Source: Hygrophila difformis
Lineage: Eukaryota > Streptophyta > Magnoliopsida > Lamiales > Acanthaceae
Direction of reading: 5' to 3'
Length of the DNA stretch: 64,000 bases
Assembly (NCBI GenBank): GCA_030278955.1
Contig: JAOANR010000014.1
Span: forward strand, 12,278,068 to 12,342,067
In this document: in pieces, positions 20,136-32,740 of the stretch
How the letters are laid out: every line of letters starts with the position of its first letter
How positions within the stretch are numbered: position 1 is the first letter of the stretch
Notes under the pieces: model-generated
What the model was told of the DNA's origin: nothing
Database searches by the model: none
The model's input: the letters and a program-made list of their open reading frames with translations, nothing else
Translations under genes and position numbers: made by a program

Positions 20136-23100
20136 ATGGAACCCTCGTCTTCGTCGTCTCCTAAGAAAACCGAGCCTTGGTAAGTGTTTTTCTTGATTGT
20201 TTCTCGTGCACCCATTGCCCCTGTTTTCGCATCTTGGTGGTTTCGAGGATTTTTTGTGTTCTGGAACTTGAAAGCGTATGAAATTATGTTGTTCTGGACT
20301 TTTATGCTTATCCGAGTTCGATTTTAGGGAATGTGTGGTTCGGGCATGTTGGATTTTGATTCCCTGTTTATAACTGTAATGGCCGAGCATGATTTAGTAG
20401 AAGGGGAAGTGCTGTTTTATGTTATGAATGCACAAGGGAGTTCGGTTATTGATTTTTGAATTTTTGAACTTAGGGCTGTTGGAGAGCATGTTAGCAGTTA
20501 GGGGGTAGAATCACCGTTGTTCTGTGTTTTTAAAATTTTTATGGCTCTACTGGGTTCTTAGTTATCCTACCTTGGTTTTGTAAATCTTTGGTCTGAGTAT
20601 TGATTCAGTTATCTGAAGAAACCTGCTGAAATTCTCAAATTCCTAGAATGGTGAAATTTGGAAAACCAACGAGCATTTGGGCATTTTTGAATGTCTTGAT
20701 GTTGTTAGTTTGAAGCATGTCACTGTGTTTGATTTCATGATTTTGAAGCATGAGGCAGTGTGATTCCATGTTTTAGCCAGGATAAGAGTATGATCTTATG
20801 TTTCTACCTTACTGTGTTCATGAGTATTGCATGCCAAAATGATCATTTAATGTTTTTCCCTGTTTGGCATGACCGTGTATGTATGCTGCAGACATAAAAT
20901 TGAGTGTTTGTGTTGTTTTAGCAAGTCTGTACACACCAAAGCCCCTTTGGCCAATCACTTTTTCACTAAAAGACAAAAACAGTACTAGGAATTTTGGGTT
21001 GACAAATGTGTTTTTGTTCCCAATGGAACTAAAGAGTGTGAGTTAAGTAGCAGTATTTTGTCACCTCAACTGCTACCTTTTTACAAAAATCCAAAAATGG
21101 GACCACACACATCCCACTTTTCATTAAATAAAATCAAGTCAACCTTTTCAAAAATTAAAAATAGTGTTTGCATTCTCTTGAACGTTTTAACTGTCCAATG
21201 ACAGTCCAAACAATCCGGAAATAGCGAATCCATCCCGCCATGCCTCCATTGCACATTCCATTTTCGAGCCATCCATTCCACCATCATCATTTCATTCCAT
21301 TTTCAACAAGTGCCTCGAGCTTGTTTAATAAAATTGGAAAAACAAACTTTTGGGCCCAATGGCCCATTAAAAAAGGAATTTTTGGTCCAATGACCACTTC
21401 ATTTTTATTTTTATTTCCCCCTTTTGATTGGACTCAATAATCCAATTAAGATATCTCCTTCTAGGTCCTAAGGCATAGTACCTTATCTTTGGATCTTTTA
21501 ATAAACTCAAGATTAAATCACTTAAATCACATTTCGAGCTTAGCAAAGCTCAAAATGTGAGGATGTTGATTTTCACACCTAAGTAGTCTTTGAAAACTTA
21601 TAAAAAATTGGATGCATCTAAACACTTTGACCTTTTTCAGGAATGCATTGGTAGTGCAATCAGGCATCGGGTTACCTGACTGCACATATGAGGCTGCTGG
21701 CAAGCAGGCCTCAATTGATCGAACGGAGATTAAGGACGCAAGAGATGCCATCAAATCAGTTTACAAGGTACCTCTGGACCACACTACGGACGAAAAGTTG
21801 AAACTTTCTCCGGGATGGGACGTGCATATCCCTCCAGAAGAAAGAACGATAGTCGCTGCATCGATAGAAAGGGACTACTATCACTTCCTGAAGAAGTTTT
21901 GGATAAGGATGATGGAGCATGCCCCTCAAGACGAAAAGACAACTCCTGAAGTCCACCATGAACGCATCCAATTGAAGTTCAAAGAGCACAGGGCTGTGTG
22001 GAATCGGCATGTGGAAAAAGGAACGAAAGATCCAAATATAGCTGACTTTGACATCATCATCCCTAACCAGATCGTAGATCCTCAAGTTCGGATGGCCTTC
22101 GAGCACAAGCAGATGGATCTAAGCAGGGTTATCAACAGTGGGGCCATCATGATGTATGAAGCATTCCCATTTAAGTGGAATCCATATCTGTTTGAAGCAA
22201 AAGGACCAGTGGAGCAGAGGTGGATTACAGATCTGGCTCGTGCCAGGCATCGAGAGCTGACCTTCAATCTGTACAAACGCCTCAAAAACGCTGAGAAATT
22301 TGAACAAAGCCGCAACACCTCATTGTTGAACACAATGAGGAAGATGATCAAGGATGCACGCGATCAATGGGACGAACTGACTACGGTCTGGGGAAAAGGC
22401 AATCCAAGTATCACTAAGTCCTTTCTAGAAGAAGGAGTAGTATTACCTGCAGATGAGGTACTTGAAACCATCTTCACACATAGAAGGTATGGACGGTACG
22501 GAACAAGCAAAGATGATGAATTTCCCCAGCACATAGTAGTATTAAGGGACCAGCTGCAAGTGGATATACGCAAAGGTGGCTGGAAACCCAAAAAGAAAAA
22601 TGAAAGGCAGTTCAATTTACTATCCAAAACTGAGGCTGGGTTGTATCTCACGTACGATTTGGCAGAAGACATGTCCTACCTGGAAGGAATTCAAAAGGAT
22701 CTGGTAGGAGGCATGATGAATCAGTACAGGGACTCCTACTGGGAATTGATCATGGAAATGGACAAGTTTGCACTTGAATACTGTAATAGTACTGCAAATG
22801 GGAAGAAGGTCTTGCACTACAACAACAACGTTCGGAGTAAGTTCTGCTCCAAGATCAAGAAAGACTGGGAGGACCAACTGAGGAGAATCACTCAAAAGAG
22901 TTTCATTGAGGATTATTTACAGCGCCCCGAGAAGCAACTAGGCTACGAGGGTGAACCAAACAGAGAAGAGGATCCCGATGCTGAGATTGATGCATACTTC
23001 TCCACTCCCCCTGAAGCCAACCCACAGCCTACCCAGCCAGCAGTACAAGCTTCGGCATTACCACCAAGAGGGCAGACTGAAGTACAAAAAGTTGCTACGT

Positions 23101-25979
23101 CCGAGCCAGTGGTGCAGCAAGAAGCAGTCCGGACTCCAGTACAGCCAGCTCACACTGAAATGACAACACCTGCTGCAGTACCTGCCACCACTAAGGCACC
23201 CACACCGCCCGAGCAGACATCCAGTATTGTTGTCACATCTGAAGGTCAGCCAGCACCCCAAACGGGAACGAGGAGAAGGTTGATAAAGTCCGCTGACAAA
23301 GATAAACCAGCAAGAGCTCCAGAAAAGAAAGTGGAGATCAAGGAACCTGAACCAACTGTTAGGAAAGTGGCAGAGCCCACAGATCCCAAGGACAGGGGTA
23401 AGAAGCCGATGCCACCACCACCTCCGAAAAAGAAGCATCAAGTGGCATTCGATGCTGAGCTAGCCATGAAGATGCAAAATGATGAATTTGCATTAGCTGG
23501 TTTGCTGGATCAAGTAACAGGTGGTTCGGGAGTAGAGAAATTGACCGAGGAAGAACGCTTGGCAATGGAAAAGAAAGCTGCAGAGGAAGAGCAGATTAGA
23601 AAGAACATTCAGCAGACGAAGGACGAAGAAACTGCCAGAAAGATGCAAGCTGATCTAGAAAACAGGAAATCTGGAGAGGCTGAACAGGGTGATGAGGAAG
23701 ACTTCGAGCTGAAAATCACTGGAGAAGTGCATGGGCGTGGGTTGAAGATTAAAGAAGAACAACCTCCTGCATGGACTGGCCCCACTGCACATGATGCTGA
23801 GACTATCCGAGGAGATATAAGGAAAAGGCTTAACGAACAGATCGAAGCAAGGATTGATAGAGGAGAAGGGCCTGAACAAATCCGTCATCACACAGAAGCA
23901 TCACAAATCATTGATCCTCTTGTTGGCTCGGCCAGAATTGAGGCAGTCATCACTAAAGAAGGATCTTCGCACCAACCTGAACAATCAGAAGGGCCATTGG
24001 ATTCCATTGATCCAGCAGCACTGGCCAAAACATTGGATAAGCAGCCAGGCGACCATCTCATGGCCTCTGCGCTTAAGGAAAAGGTTCAAGGAATTTTGAC
24101 TGAAGCTGCAGATGGGAATGATTCAGAAGAAGAAGCTCGGCAGGAGGAGCAAGAATTCATGAACCAGATGGCGCCTATTTTGCAACGTCCAGTTGGACGA
24201 GCTGCGAGAATTAGGGAGGAGGAGGAGGTATCAACTGATGTTGATAACCGCAATTTGCATGTAACTACATCTTCTTTGCTTGTAAATTGTGAACTCAATA
24301 CAATGAAAAATGTAATTAAACAGGTTGAGGAGGAATTCGGAGATGAAACAGCTCATGGAGAAGGAGAGCCAAGTCAGAGGGGAGATGAGGCTAAACCAAG
24401 GGATAATCAGCCACAGGAAGGGGACGATCAAACAAACTGGCACACGAGCGAAGACGAATCTTTCGGATCCATTCGGCCAGTCGAGTTCTGGTCCGAGAAT
24501 ACTGTAAGGCAAAGAATGGGCGTTTCAAAGGAATATGAGAAGAAAAAGCTGAGTGAAGAACAGGTTCAGATCAAGTTCAATGGCAACAAAGAGAATGCAG
24601 AAAAGTATAAGAAGTTGCAGAAGATGATAGTGCCAGATAAAGGGTTCAGACCCGATGCGTTGTCGCACCCCACTGTTGAGACTTTCTACAGAAATCAAGA
24701 GTGGGGTAACTTCATGCTGCATCACGACGAAGATGGCTTCGTGGAGCTAACAAAGGAATTCTTCTGCAACATTGATAAAGATGCCAGAACAACATGGATC
24801 CGAGGACAAGTGATTAACATTGCACCTGACTGGCTGAATCAGTTCTTCGGGACTCCAGATATCCAAAGCGAATTTCCCCCTGATGAGATCATGACAAAGA
24901 GAGCCAAAACGAGTGAATATGCGAGGTATGCAACCTTGGCCAACAGCATGACAAGCGTGACTGCCCCAGGACATACATTCAATGCAAAATGGCTGCGGAT
25001 ACAGTTCATGCCAACTTATGAGTTCTACATGTCCAAGATCCGGCCCAATTCGCATCCGCACACCACATCCGGGAATGTACTAATGGGATTTGCAAGAATG
25101 TGGAGCAGAGCAAAATTGAATGTGGGGAGGCATGTATTCGAGGTGATGATAACGCGGATAAAGGATAGACAGGTGCTATGCTATCCAAATCTGATTAGGA
25201 GAATCTGCATAGCTCAGGGAGTTGATTTGAGCGCGTTTGAGGGTGACACAGTGGTGAAAGTGAACCCACCTATCAGTGTGCCAAGACTTCCCTTGTGTGA
25301 GAGTATCAAATATTCCCTTCCCCAACTGTTCGGCAGAGGAGATTCAGACGCTCAATCCTCTTTCATATCAAGTGGGCAGACATCGAGAAAACGAAAGAGA
25401 CAGCCCAAGACAAAGAAGGGAACACAGAAAACCTGTGCTGATGCAGGACCTTCAAATGTCCAAGAAGAGCCCCCTGCGGACCAAGAACGGACAGAGATTC
25501 CAATTCCACCTCCGACTCAACCTCAACCTCAGATTCCTCCTGAAAGCCAGAACGTATCTCAGTTCCCTGCTGATTCCCAAACAATTGAAATGGTGAGCAA
25601 GATGAGTCAATCTATGCTCGAGGGAATGAAGTCCATGACTAACGTAGTCATGGCAAGCCAAGAGGAACATCGAAAAAGGGCAGAAGAGGAGCGTGAAGAG
25701 CGAAGGAGGGAGAGAGAAGAAGAACGCCAAGAGCGTAGGAGAGAAAAGGAAGAGAAGCGAAAGGAGAAGCAGGAGAAGGAAAAGAAAGAGGCGGAATTCA
25801 GGCAAATGATGATGGAAAGGGAAGAGCGCATGCATAGAGAAAGAGTGGAGAGTGAAGAAAAGCAGCGCAAGATGATGGAAACACTGATGCAAGCACTCAT
25901 CAGTCAACTCCCCAAACCACCCCCACCTCCATCAGATGTAGCAGAGCCGTCGAATCAGCCAGGAGAGAAAACATATTAA
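20136..25979 (+). CDS. Large spliced gene of the Gypsy-type element; 1428 aa, Transposase_32-like C-terminal domain
   Basis: Proposed exons 20136-20179, 21641-24227 and 24324-25979. Exon 1 encodes MEPSSSSSPKKTEP and ends in phase 2 at G|GTAAGT. The acceptor TTTTTCAG|G at 21640 restores the long frame exactly. The second intron (96 nt, AT-rich, phase 0, GT...ACAG) has no stop, so an unspliced form is also readable. Without exon 1, the first ATG (21612) would lie in intron. Residues ~16-460 are an unrecognised charged region. About 470-620 is Pro/Gln/Thr-rich and ends in a proline run with KKK. About 985-1200 resembles the extra ORF of the Copia elements here: IRG, an HP motif, YPxLI. SRKRKR at ~1231 looks like a nuclear signal. 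About 1300-1405 is a long E/R/K coiled coil. No zinc knuckle, DSG/DTG or YxDD. Function unknown. Confidence 0.7.
24228..24323 (+). other. Putative in-frame 96-nt intron
   Basis: It starts GTATCAAC and ends TTAAACAG. It is clearly AT-richer than the coding sequence on either side. Its removal joins two Glu-rich stretches (REEEE and VEEEFGDE). Length is a multiple of three and there are no stops, so retention adds 32 residues of very different character. Confidence 0.6.
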
Positions 25980-27603
25980 GTATGTAATTGTCATTTCAAT
26001 CGAGCATAATTGTAAATATCATATAAGAGAATTTCATTTCCCTTGTGCAAAATCGTTCTGATTGCAATGGAATCTCTTGTAATTGATATCATTCACTGTT
26101 TTAATTTTGGAATTTTACAGTCCAAACAATTTTATTCCTGAAAAGATGTCTGCACAGTCCAAGATGAATAAGTGACTGTCAGACCAAAAATATGCTGTGG
26201 ACATACTCTGTATGTCAGCAGTGCCTCTTTACTGCTTTAAATTAAATGACCAGCAAAAATATGCATAAACTTGCTCTAAATTCACATGTTGAATTTAGGC
26301 TTGTGATTAAATTTTCAAACTTTTAAATTGGGATAATATAATTGAAGACATGCATGAAATGAATTCCTGAGGTTTTGAGCTATAAAAATTTAATGATGCG
26401 ATCAGCTTATTGGGTAATAAATCTGCATGTTAGAGATTTTGATTGAATAAATTGTTAGAATTAAGCTTTGATTAAATTTAAGAATAGTGTATGACATGAA
26501 TCAATCTAACCTTGTGAGATTTGAGCCATGAGTCACTTTTACTCATTCTTTTCTTTGATGTGTGAATCATTTTGATTAAAGGAAACTAGAACTTGCAATT
26601 GGGACCGATTCAAGACCACGCCATATTCCAAAAATCGAGCATATGATCGAGGCACCTAGAAAAACCCAAATTTTTGGCCCTCTTTTGAAATCCAAACCCA
26701 AAAATATCTCCCCTTTAGGATTAACCACTTTGAGCCTTAAGCCTAATTTCTCTTTGAAACCCTCTATATTATTCCTAGCCTTATAAAAGACCAAGAAATT
26801 CAAACCGAAGTGTGCAAGGATGAATTCTATCAAAGGCATTAAATTTATAATCATCAAAAATTATTAATCGGTGTTCTATAAACCGATTCAAAAAAAAAAA
26901 AAAAGAAGAGAGAAAAATGTTGAGTTCTATTCAACAACAATAAATTGCAAATGACAAAGCAAATTAGACATAGTCTAATGTCATGCAATATGAAGAGAGA
27001 AAAGCAAAAGAAAAGAAAGAAAAACATTGACGATCATAAATCTTAAATAAATATGCCAAGTTATGATAGAATTAATTCTTGCCACTTCTTAGCCCAATAA
27101 TTTCCTTCCATACCAAATGTTACAACCGTATGCCCCGTTATAACCCTTAAATAAGACCTCGTGATCTTGATTAAAAGAAATGAGCCGGTGGCGAGTTGGT
27201 CCAATTGCAAGCTTATGGAATAATTTAATTAAAATTGATTTTGAGCGTTCAATGATTAAACCCCAATTGAGAGTGAGTGAATTTTCCGATTCTCTTATAA
27301 GTGAGGCTCTGTTTCATTAAGAATGTTCATGTCATGCCTTAATTCTAATTTTTAATCTTTGCATCTCTCAAACATGATATTCATGAAGGATTGATAATAA
27401 TGTTTGATTTGTAGGCCCGATGTAGTGAGCAAGTATCATTTCATTAAACACTGCAATCAAGGGAGTTTAATACTTGTAATCTTTGATTGTCTTATCCCAA
27501 TCCAAAAAGTACGTGATTTATGAAGTCACGAAAATGAATTGAATATGTAGAGTCCGTGTTCTTACGAACATTGACTCTGACTGCTCGGGGACGATCAGTA
27601 TTA
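25980..27603 (+). other. 3' noncoding interior of the Gypsy-type element
   Basis: About 1.6 kb of AT-rich sequence with no supported ORF and no pol fragment. Near its end (about 27578-27600) is a GCTCGGGGACGATC block like the conserved sequence I know just before the polypurine tract of many plant Tat/Athila elements. Confidence 0.6.
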
Positions 27604-27616
27604 AATGTGAGGATGT
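27604..27616 (+). promoter_or_regulatory. Polypurine tract
   Basis: AATGTGAGGATGT sits directly before the right LTR. The same motif with TTGA recurs at 19186 and 21552 inside the element. Confidence 0.7.
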
Positions 27617-30600
27617 TGATAATGGCCAGAAATGACCATTATTTTCAATCCATTTCCGTGTCTTAAACGGGCATTTGATCGCATTCCGGTCTTACATTAA
27701 GTAAGAAAGCAGTCGAATTGGACTGATTTATGCATAATTGTAATAATAATAAGCTGATGTGAAAAAGGCATAAATATGTAATTTTATTACATATTTATGT
27801 TAGAAAAATCCAAAAACATGAGAAAAAGAAAAGAAAAGAAAAAGGAATGAAAAAGATGGGAAAAAGAGAGAAAAGCCCACAAAAAGAATACTTTCGGCCC
27901 ATCTGGCCCAATCCGGCAGGCCCAGGAACACCTTTGTCACGGAAGCTCCTTTGTCGCGATGCATGGTTCCGCGACAGAGGAACGCTCCGCGACCAAGCAA
28001 GCTCAGATGAAGGAAAAGACCAGCCAGAGCCATCTGGCGCGAGATCTTTGTCGCGATGCCCCATTCCGCGACAAAGGTCCATTCCGCGACAAAGATGCAT
28101 TTTTAGAGACACAAGACCCAGTCGAGAAGCTTTGCCACATGCAGTGTGTTCCGCGACCAAACTTGGTGCTCCGAGACAAAGCTGTGATGTGTGTGATGTC
28201 TTGAGACACAATGGGCTCAAATCAAGGCCCATGAGCTTAGGGTTTCCCCTCTATAAATATGAGGTGTTTCCCATGAGCAAGAGGTTGGAAGAATTTTAGA
28301 GAAAATACACACTCTTGAAGACAAGTGGGAAGTTCAGTAGTTTAGTTTAGTTTAGGGTAGTTTAGTTAGATTTTTCTTGTATTATTTAATTCATGCACTA
28401 GTTAGAAGTAGTTTACTGCACTTTGGTTAGATAGCCAGTTTTACACCTTATTTCTTGTTCTAAACTTTTGTTTAAGGGTTTGTGGTACCCAAATCATGGG
28501 TATGAACAACACCGTTTAATAATATGGGAAAACATTCTCCATTTGTGTCCCAAAATCATGAAATGGGTCTCACACCCCATGGATCTTACTGTTTTCGTTT
28601 TCCTTGGGTCATTTGACCCTTGTTTTGCATTTTAATGTCACTGCTTGGTGACTTTTTCTTGGGATAATGTTGCAAGCTTATGGGTGATCAAGCTTAGATT
28701 AGGGTTTCTTAAGACTTAAGTTTGTTTTGTTTCTTTTATGTTCAAGCATGTTCTAGCTAGATTCAAATTCTGTTTTGTCCATTTTTAGCTTAGTTTGGCT
28801 TTTGAATCCGAAAAGGGTGAGATCACACATAATGCATGCCACTGTTCCACTTTACTTTTCTGACATATGTACTGGACACACCTTTGTTGCGGAACAACTC
28901 TTGTCGCGGAACCACGTTCCGCGACAAAATGACACTTTGGCGACAAAGGTGCCAAAGAACACTTGTTAGCTATTATTTTAAAACCCTTGGTCGCGAAACA
29001 ACCCCTGGCGCGGAACCACGTTCCGCGACAAAATCCTGATTGGCGACCAAGGACCCAAATACTTGTGATTTGATTCTGGAAGGGCTTTGTCGCGGAGTTA
29101 CCTTGTCGCGGAACCACATTCCGCGCCAAAAACCTCTTGTTCCGCGACAAGAATTATGCCTTGTCCAATTTTCAACCCCTTTTGTCGCTATGCCCCTTTG
29201 TCGCGGAACCATGTTCCACGACAAACTTTTTGCTTAGCGACAAGACAAACCCTAACTTTTCAAAATTCCATTCCTCTTATTTCCCACCCCTTTGTCGCGA
29301 AACCTTTGTCGCGGAGCCACGCTCCGCGACACAAATTCTGCATCGCGACAAGGCGGCACCTTTTTGCCAAATTTTCATTCTTCATCTCACTCCATTAATT
29401 AATTGAACCTTTATATTGATATTTTGAGGTTGAAATCCAATGATCTCAACCCATGATTAAGTTGATATGAAGAACTCTGTTCAATTTTTCATTAAAAGAT
29501 TCTTCTACAAATGATTCAACTCTAATGATCTAAGTATATAATCCGGACTGTAATTAATTAATTAATTAATTAATTAATTATGGAATGAGTGATTATTTAG
29601 ACATAAAGAGTGAGTATGGAATAATTTCCATACCGTTGCATGAGAAACCAATGTCTCTCATGCACGATGACCCAAAAATATTTTCTTTTATTTATTTTGT
29701 CTTTTCCGTGTTGTGTAAAACAGCTAATAAGGAATATATCAGATTAATGTTGGCGGGTATTCCCACACGGATAACTAGCTCGTATTTTGTATATTAATTA
29801 TTAATTGTTATTTTGCATGGTCGGGATAGTGGTCGGTGGAAGCCTTGGCGGTTCATCCATCCGGGATTATAATAGCTGCTCAGCTAACTCCTATCCGGAT
29901 ATAGTTTTATTCTCTTTATCTTAATTTCAAAACCTGAATTCAAGTTGTAGTATTATTAAATGATGTCGACCAACATTATTTGAGAATTATTACAACAAGA
30001 AAATATGTGGGTTTTTCTTCCATTCACAGACAAAAGGAAGCTGAATGACGGTGGTCACCGTCACTTGGAATTCCTTTCTGTCTAAAAATCATTCCATCTG
30101 GAATAATTGGGAACTGGATGGCAGATGTTTGCAGTCCAGATCACCCCAGTTATTTCTGGCACTCTCTTTAGCCAAAATTCTCCTCATCTCCGGCTATTTC
30201 ATCTCTGTGTATCAACTTCTGTCTAAACCCACCTTATATTTTGGGTTATTTAAATTTTACACTTCTTTATAAAATTATGCATGATATTATTATGTAGATA
30301 TTGTGGTCAATATTATTTTGGGATCCTTCCCTTGGACACAGAAGCCTTGATTTAAATCAGATGTTTCATAATAAATTTCCACAAAAATTCATTTATAAAT
30401 CCGGATCTGAGTAAGGGATAAATTCGACAGTTATGACTAATTCATATCCGACTGGGGGTTGATTTTGGGAAATTAGAAGCAGAGTCAGCGATTAGGTCTC
30501 ACCTAGACTGAAAGGATCTGTGTTTTAATTGAAAGTCTAGTACCTGATAGGGAATGATTTTCAGATTTATTATTTTCCAAAATTGCTGTTTGTTGGAAAT

Positions 30601-32196
30601 CTTGTATTAAATATTGCACTGGGTCAGATTCCACTTGGATTCCGATAAGGTGTGACAGATAATACTAGAGGAACAACATTCGGGCCTTGGTTATTTTCTA
30701 AGATAGGGTTGAGTATTCTTTCAACTGCTATCTTCTTCTGCCAAAGCCTATTTTTGAGTCCTGAGTGAGTGCATCCGGAACGAACTAATTTATTAGTTCG
30801 TTTCATTAGTTTGTATCTCATAACTACCCGACGAGAAGTGAACACTGCGAGCGGTTCACCGAGAATAGGGAATTCTTGATCCACACCTGGCCATCCTGAC
30901 TGGGGGCTTTCTTTTACTACCAGGGTCAGACTTTCAAAAACCTCCGAGTGATAGGATTTTAAATGCTTTCTTATCGCTTTCTTTTAAATGCTTTCGTTAG
31001 AGGTCACTCGGTTGTATTGAGAGTTGTGTAACTGCTACTAGGACTGAGAGTTAAGGGATAGTTCAGGGCTTGATTAGAATTTTTGGGCGTGACATGGGGG
31101 AATGATAGCAGTACTTGACAACTCAATAAATGATTTTTCAGGTGTTGCTTGTCCACCACAGATGAATAATCATGCCTCCACACGGCCGTGTGAAGGCAGT
31201 TGTGAGTCTGTGGTATCTTAGATTTTGTTGTCTTAAGGCATGAAAATCCGTACTGTAAGTACCTGTCTGTTAAAGGGAACATAGTATAGGAAGCATGAGA
31301 GTTAGCTAACTGATTAATTATCCCCAAGCTAAGATCTGTGTAACAAAATGGAAGTTTAATTGTGTTTCATCTGAATCTTGTCCAATCTTTATTCTTTTCT
31401 TCCTGTCTCTTCTGTCTCATTTTAAATTTGCTTTCTTAGACAATTTTAACCGCTTTCTTAGATAATTCTAACCGCTTTCTTAGAATAATTTTGTTGCTTT
31501 CTTGGACTAAATTTAATTTGCTTTCTAGAATAATTTTATTTGCTTTATTTTAGTTGCTTTCATAGCTTAGTTTAAATTATGTCAAGTAGTTGTTAGTCAT
31601 TTCACACACTTGAATCGAGTAACCGAGTGGAAAATCTTAGTAAACGACGTGGGCCCTGCTTCTATCGCACATCCTCCAGTGAACGATCCGGTCTTACTAT
31701 AAATTACTGCAATTTTTGACACCGTGCGCTTTCGGGCCACAGTTTCTTAAACACGAGCAATAAAAGCATGACTACTTATAAATATATCCCTAATCACAAC
31801 CCTGCCATCATAAATTGGTTTCGTTAAATAAAATCTAAACCAGGATCATGATTTTTCGGAAAATACTCATGTCGTGGAAATCTGTCAAAAGTTTCATGGC
31901 GGGAAATCTTATGGCAAGAATTGATGAGAAGTATCATGGCATATTTACCGGGGATCCTCAGTGTGACAGGCTGAAGATCAACCTATCCCGGCTGTGCCAT
32001 GAGATTTGTCAACATTTCATGACAGAGAGGACCACAGCGCCATTTGAAACCAGGCACCACACTTGAGTAATAAAAAGAGTAACAATCTTCATATATCCCT
32101 AAACCCATTCCATAAATCATAACGGTTTCCATTTAATAAATCTAACCTGGCATATTTTGGAAAAAGCTCGTGTGGACGAAATTGTCAAAAGTTTCA
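27617..32196 (+). repeat. Right (3') LTR, 4580 bp
   Basis: Colinear with 13945-19020 apart from about 30 substitutions and a 4-bp ATTA repeat-length difference near 29550. Many of the substitutions are transitions. It ends GTTTCA and is followed by the target duplication CCCTC. Confidence 0.93.
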
Positions 32197-32725
32197 CCCT
32201 CCACCTGAACGGTTTCCTCCATCCCACAATGCTTCCACAATTCGCGTGCCCAGGCACATAAAAATAGTGCATGTTTCCAATCCTCCACGTCCAATCCGCA
32301 AACAACACACAATGGCAATGTCGCAATTCCTCGACGAACCCTCAAAACATTAGATGCGACAGAATCATGTCCCATTAACCATAAGAGCATTCCAAACTTC
32401 TCCGGAATGACACTTCGCCACATCCACCCCAGCAGTCTCCCCCTCATCCTGCTCCAGAAATGCGTACGCTGACGCCATAGTATACTCCCCACGCCTGTTT
32501 ATTCTCCAATGGATCGAATCAGGGGTGAGGGGATCCAATACAGGCAAGGGGGTCTCCAACAGCTGCGCTCTAATATCCGCCGGAATCCAAGTGTACAAGA
32601 AATCCAAATTCCATCCGGCCACACCCACAATATCACGTACACATATATTAACATCATCAATATCAACAAATGGCATGAGCGGCCCTAGACACTTACCATG
32701 CCACCAGGATGAGAACCAGAGGGAC
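32197..32725 (-). mobile_element. LINE A, 5' part: zf-RVT region
   Basis: Minus-strand frames encode the segment between RT and RNase H of plant LINEs. It begins SLWFSSWWHGKCLG with RRGEYTMASAYAFL further on. Then comes a zinc-binding-in-RT motif (IPEKFGMLLWLMGHD, LPLCVVCG, WKHALFLCAWARELW). The copy is 5'-truncated at 32725. The target duplication GAATTTTCCGAACAA is at 32726-32740. Reading continues at 13944 after the inserted LTR element. Frameshifts show that it is dead. Confidence 0.85.
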
Positions 32726-32740
32726 GAATTTTCCGAACAA

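Larger units (their letters stand above)
13945..32196 (+). mobile_element. Large non-autonomous Gypsy-type (Athila/Tat-like) LTR element carrying one big gene
   Basis: Direct repeats of about 4.58 kb start TGATAATGGCC and end GTTTCA. The 5-bp target duplication CCCTC is at 13940-13944 and 32197-32201. The primer site follows the left LTR immediately and is complementary to tRNA-Asp, as in Athila/Tat elements. A purine-rich tract precedes the right LTR. Gag, protease, RT, RNase H and integrase were all looked for in the 8.6-kb interior and are absent. The interior instead holds one spliced 1428-codon gene. The element is thus LARD-like, moved by partner proteins, but unusual in having a long intact ORF. 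The LTRs differ at roughly 30 sites by eye, under 1%, so the insertion is recent. It sits inside LINE A. Confidence 0.92.
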
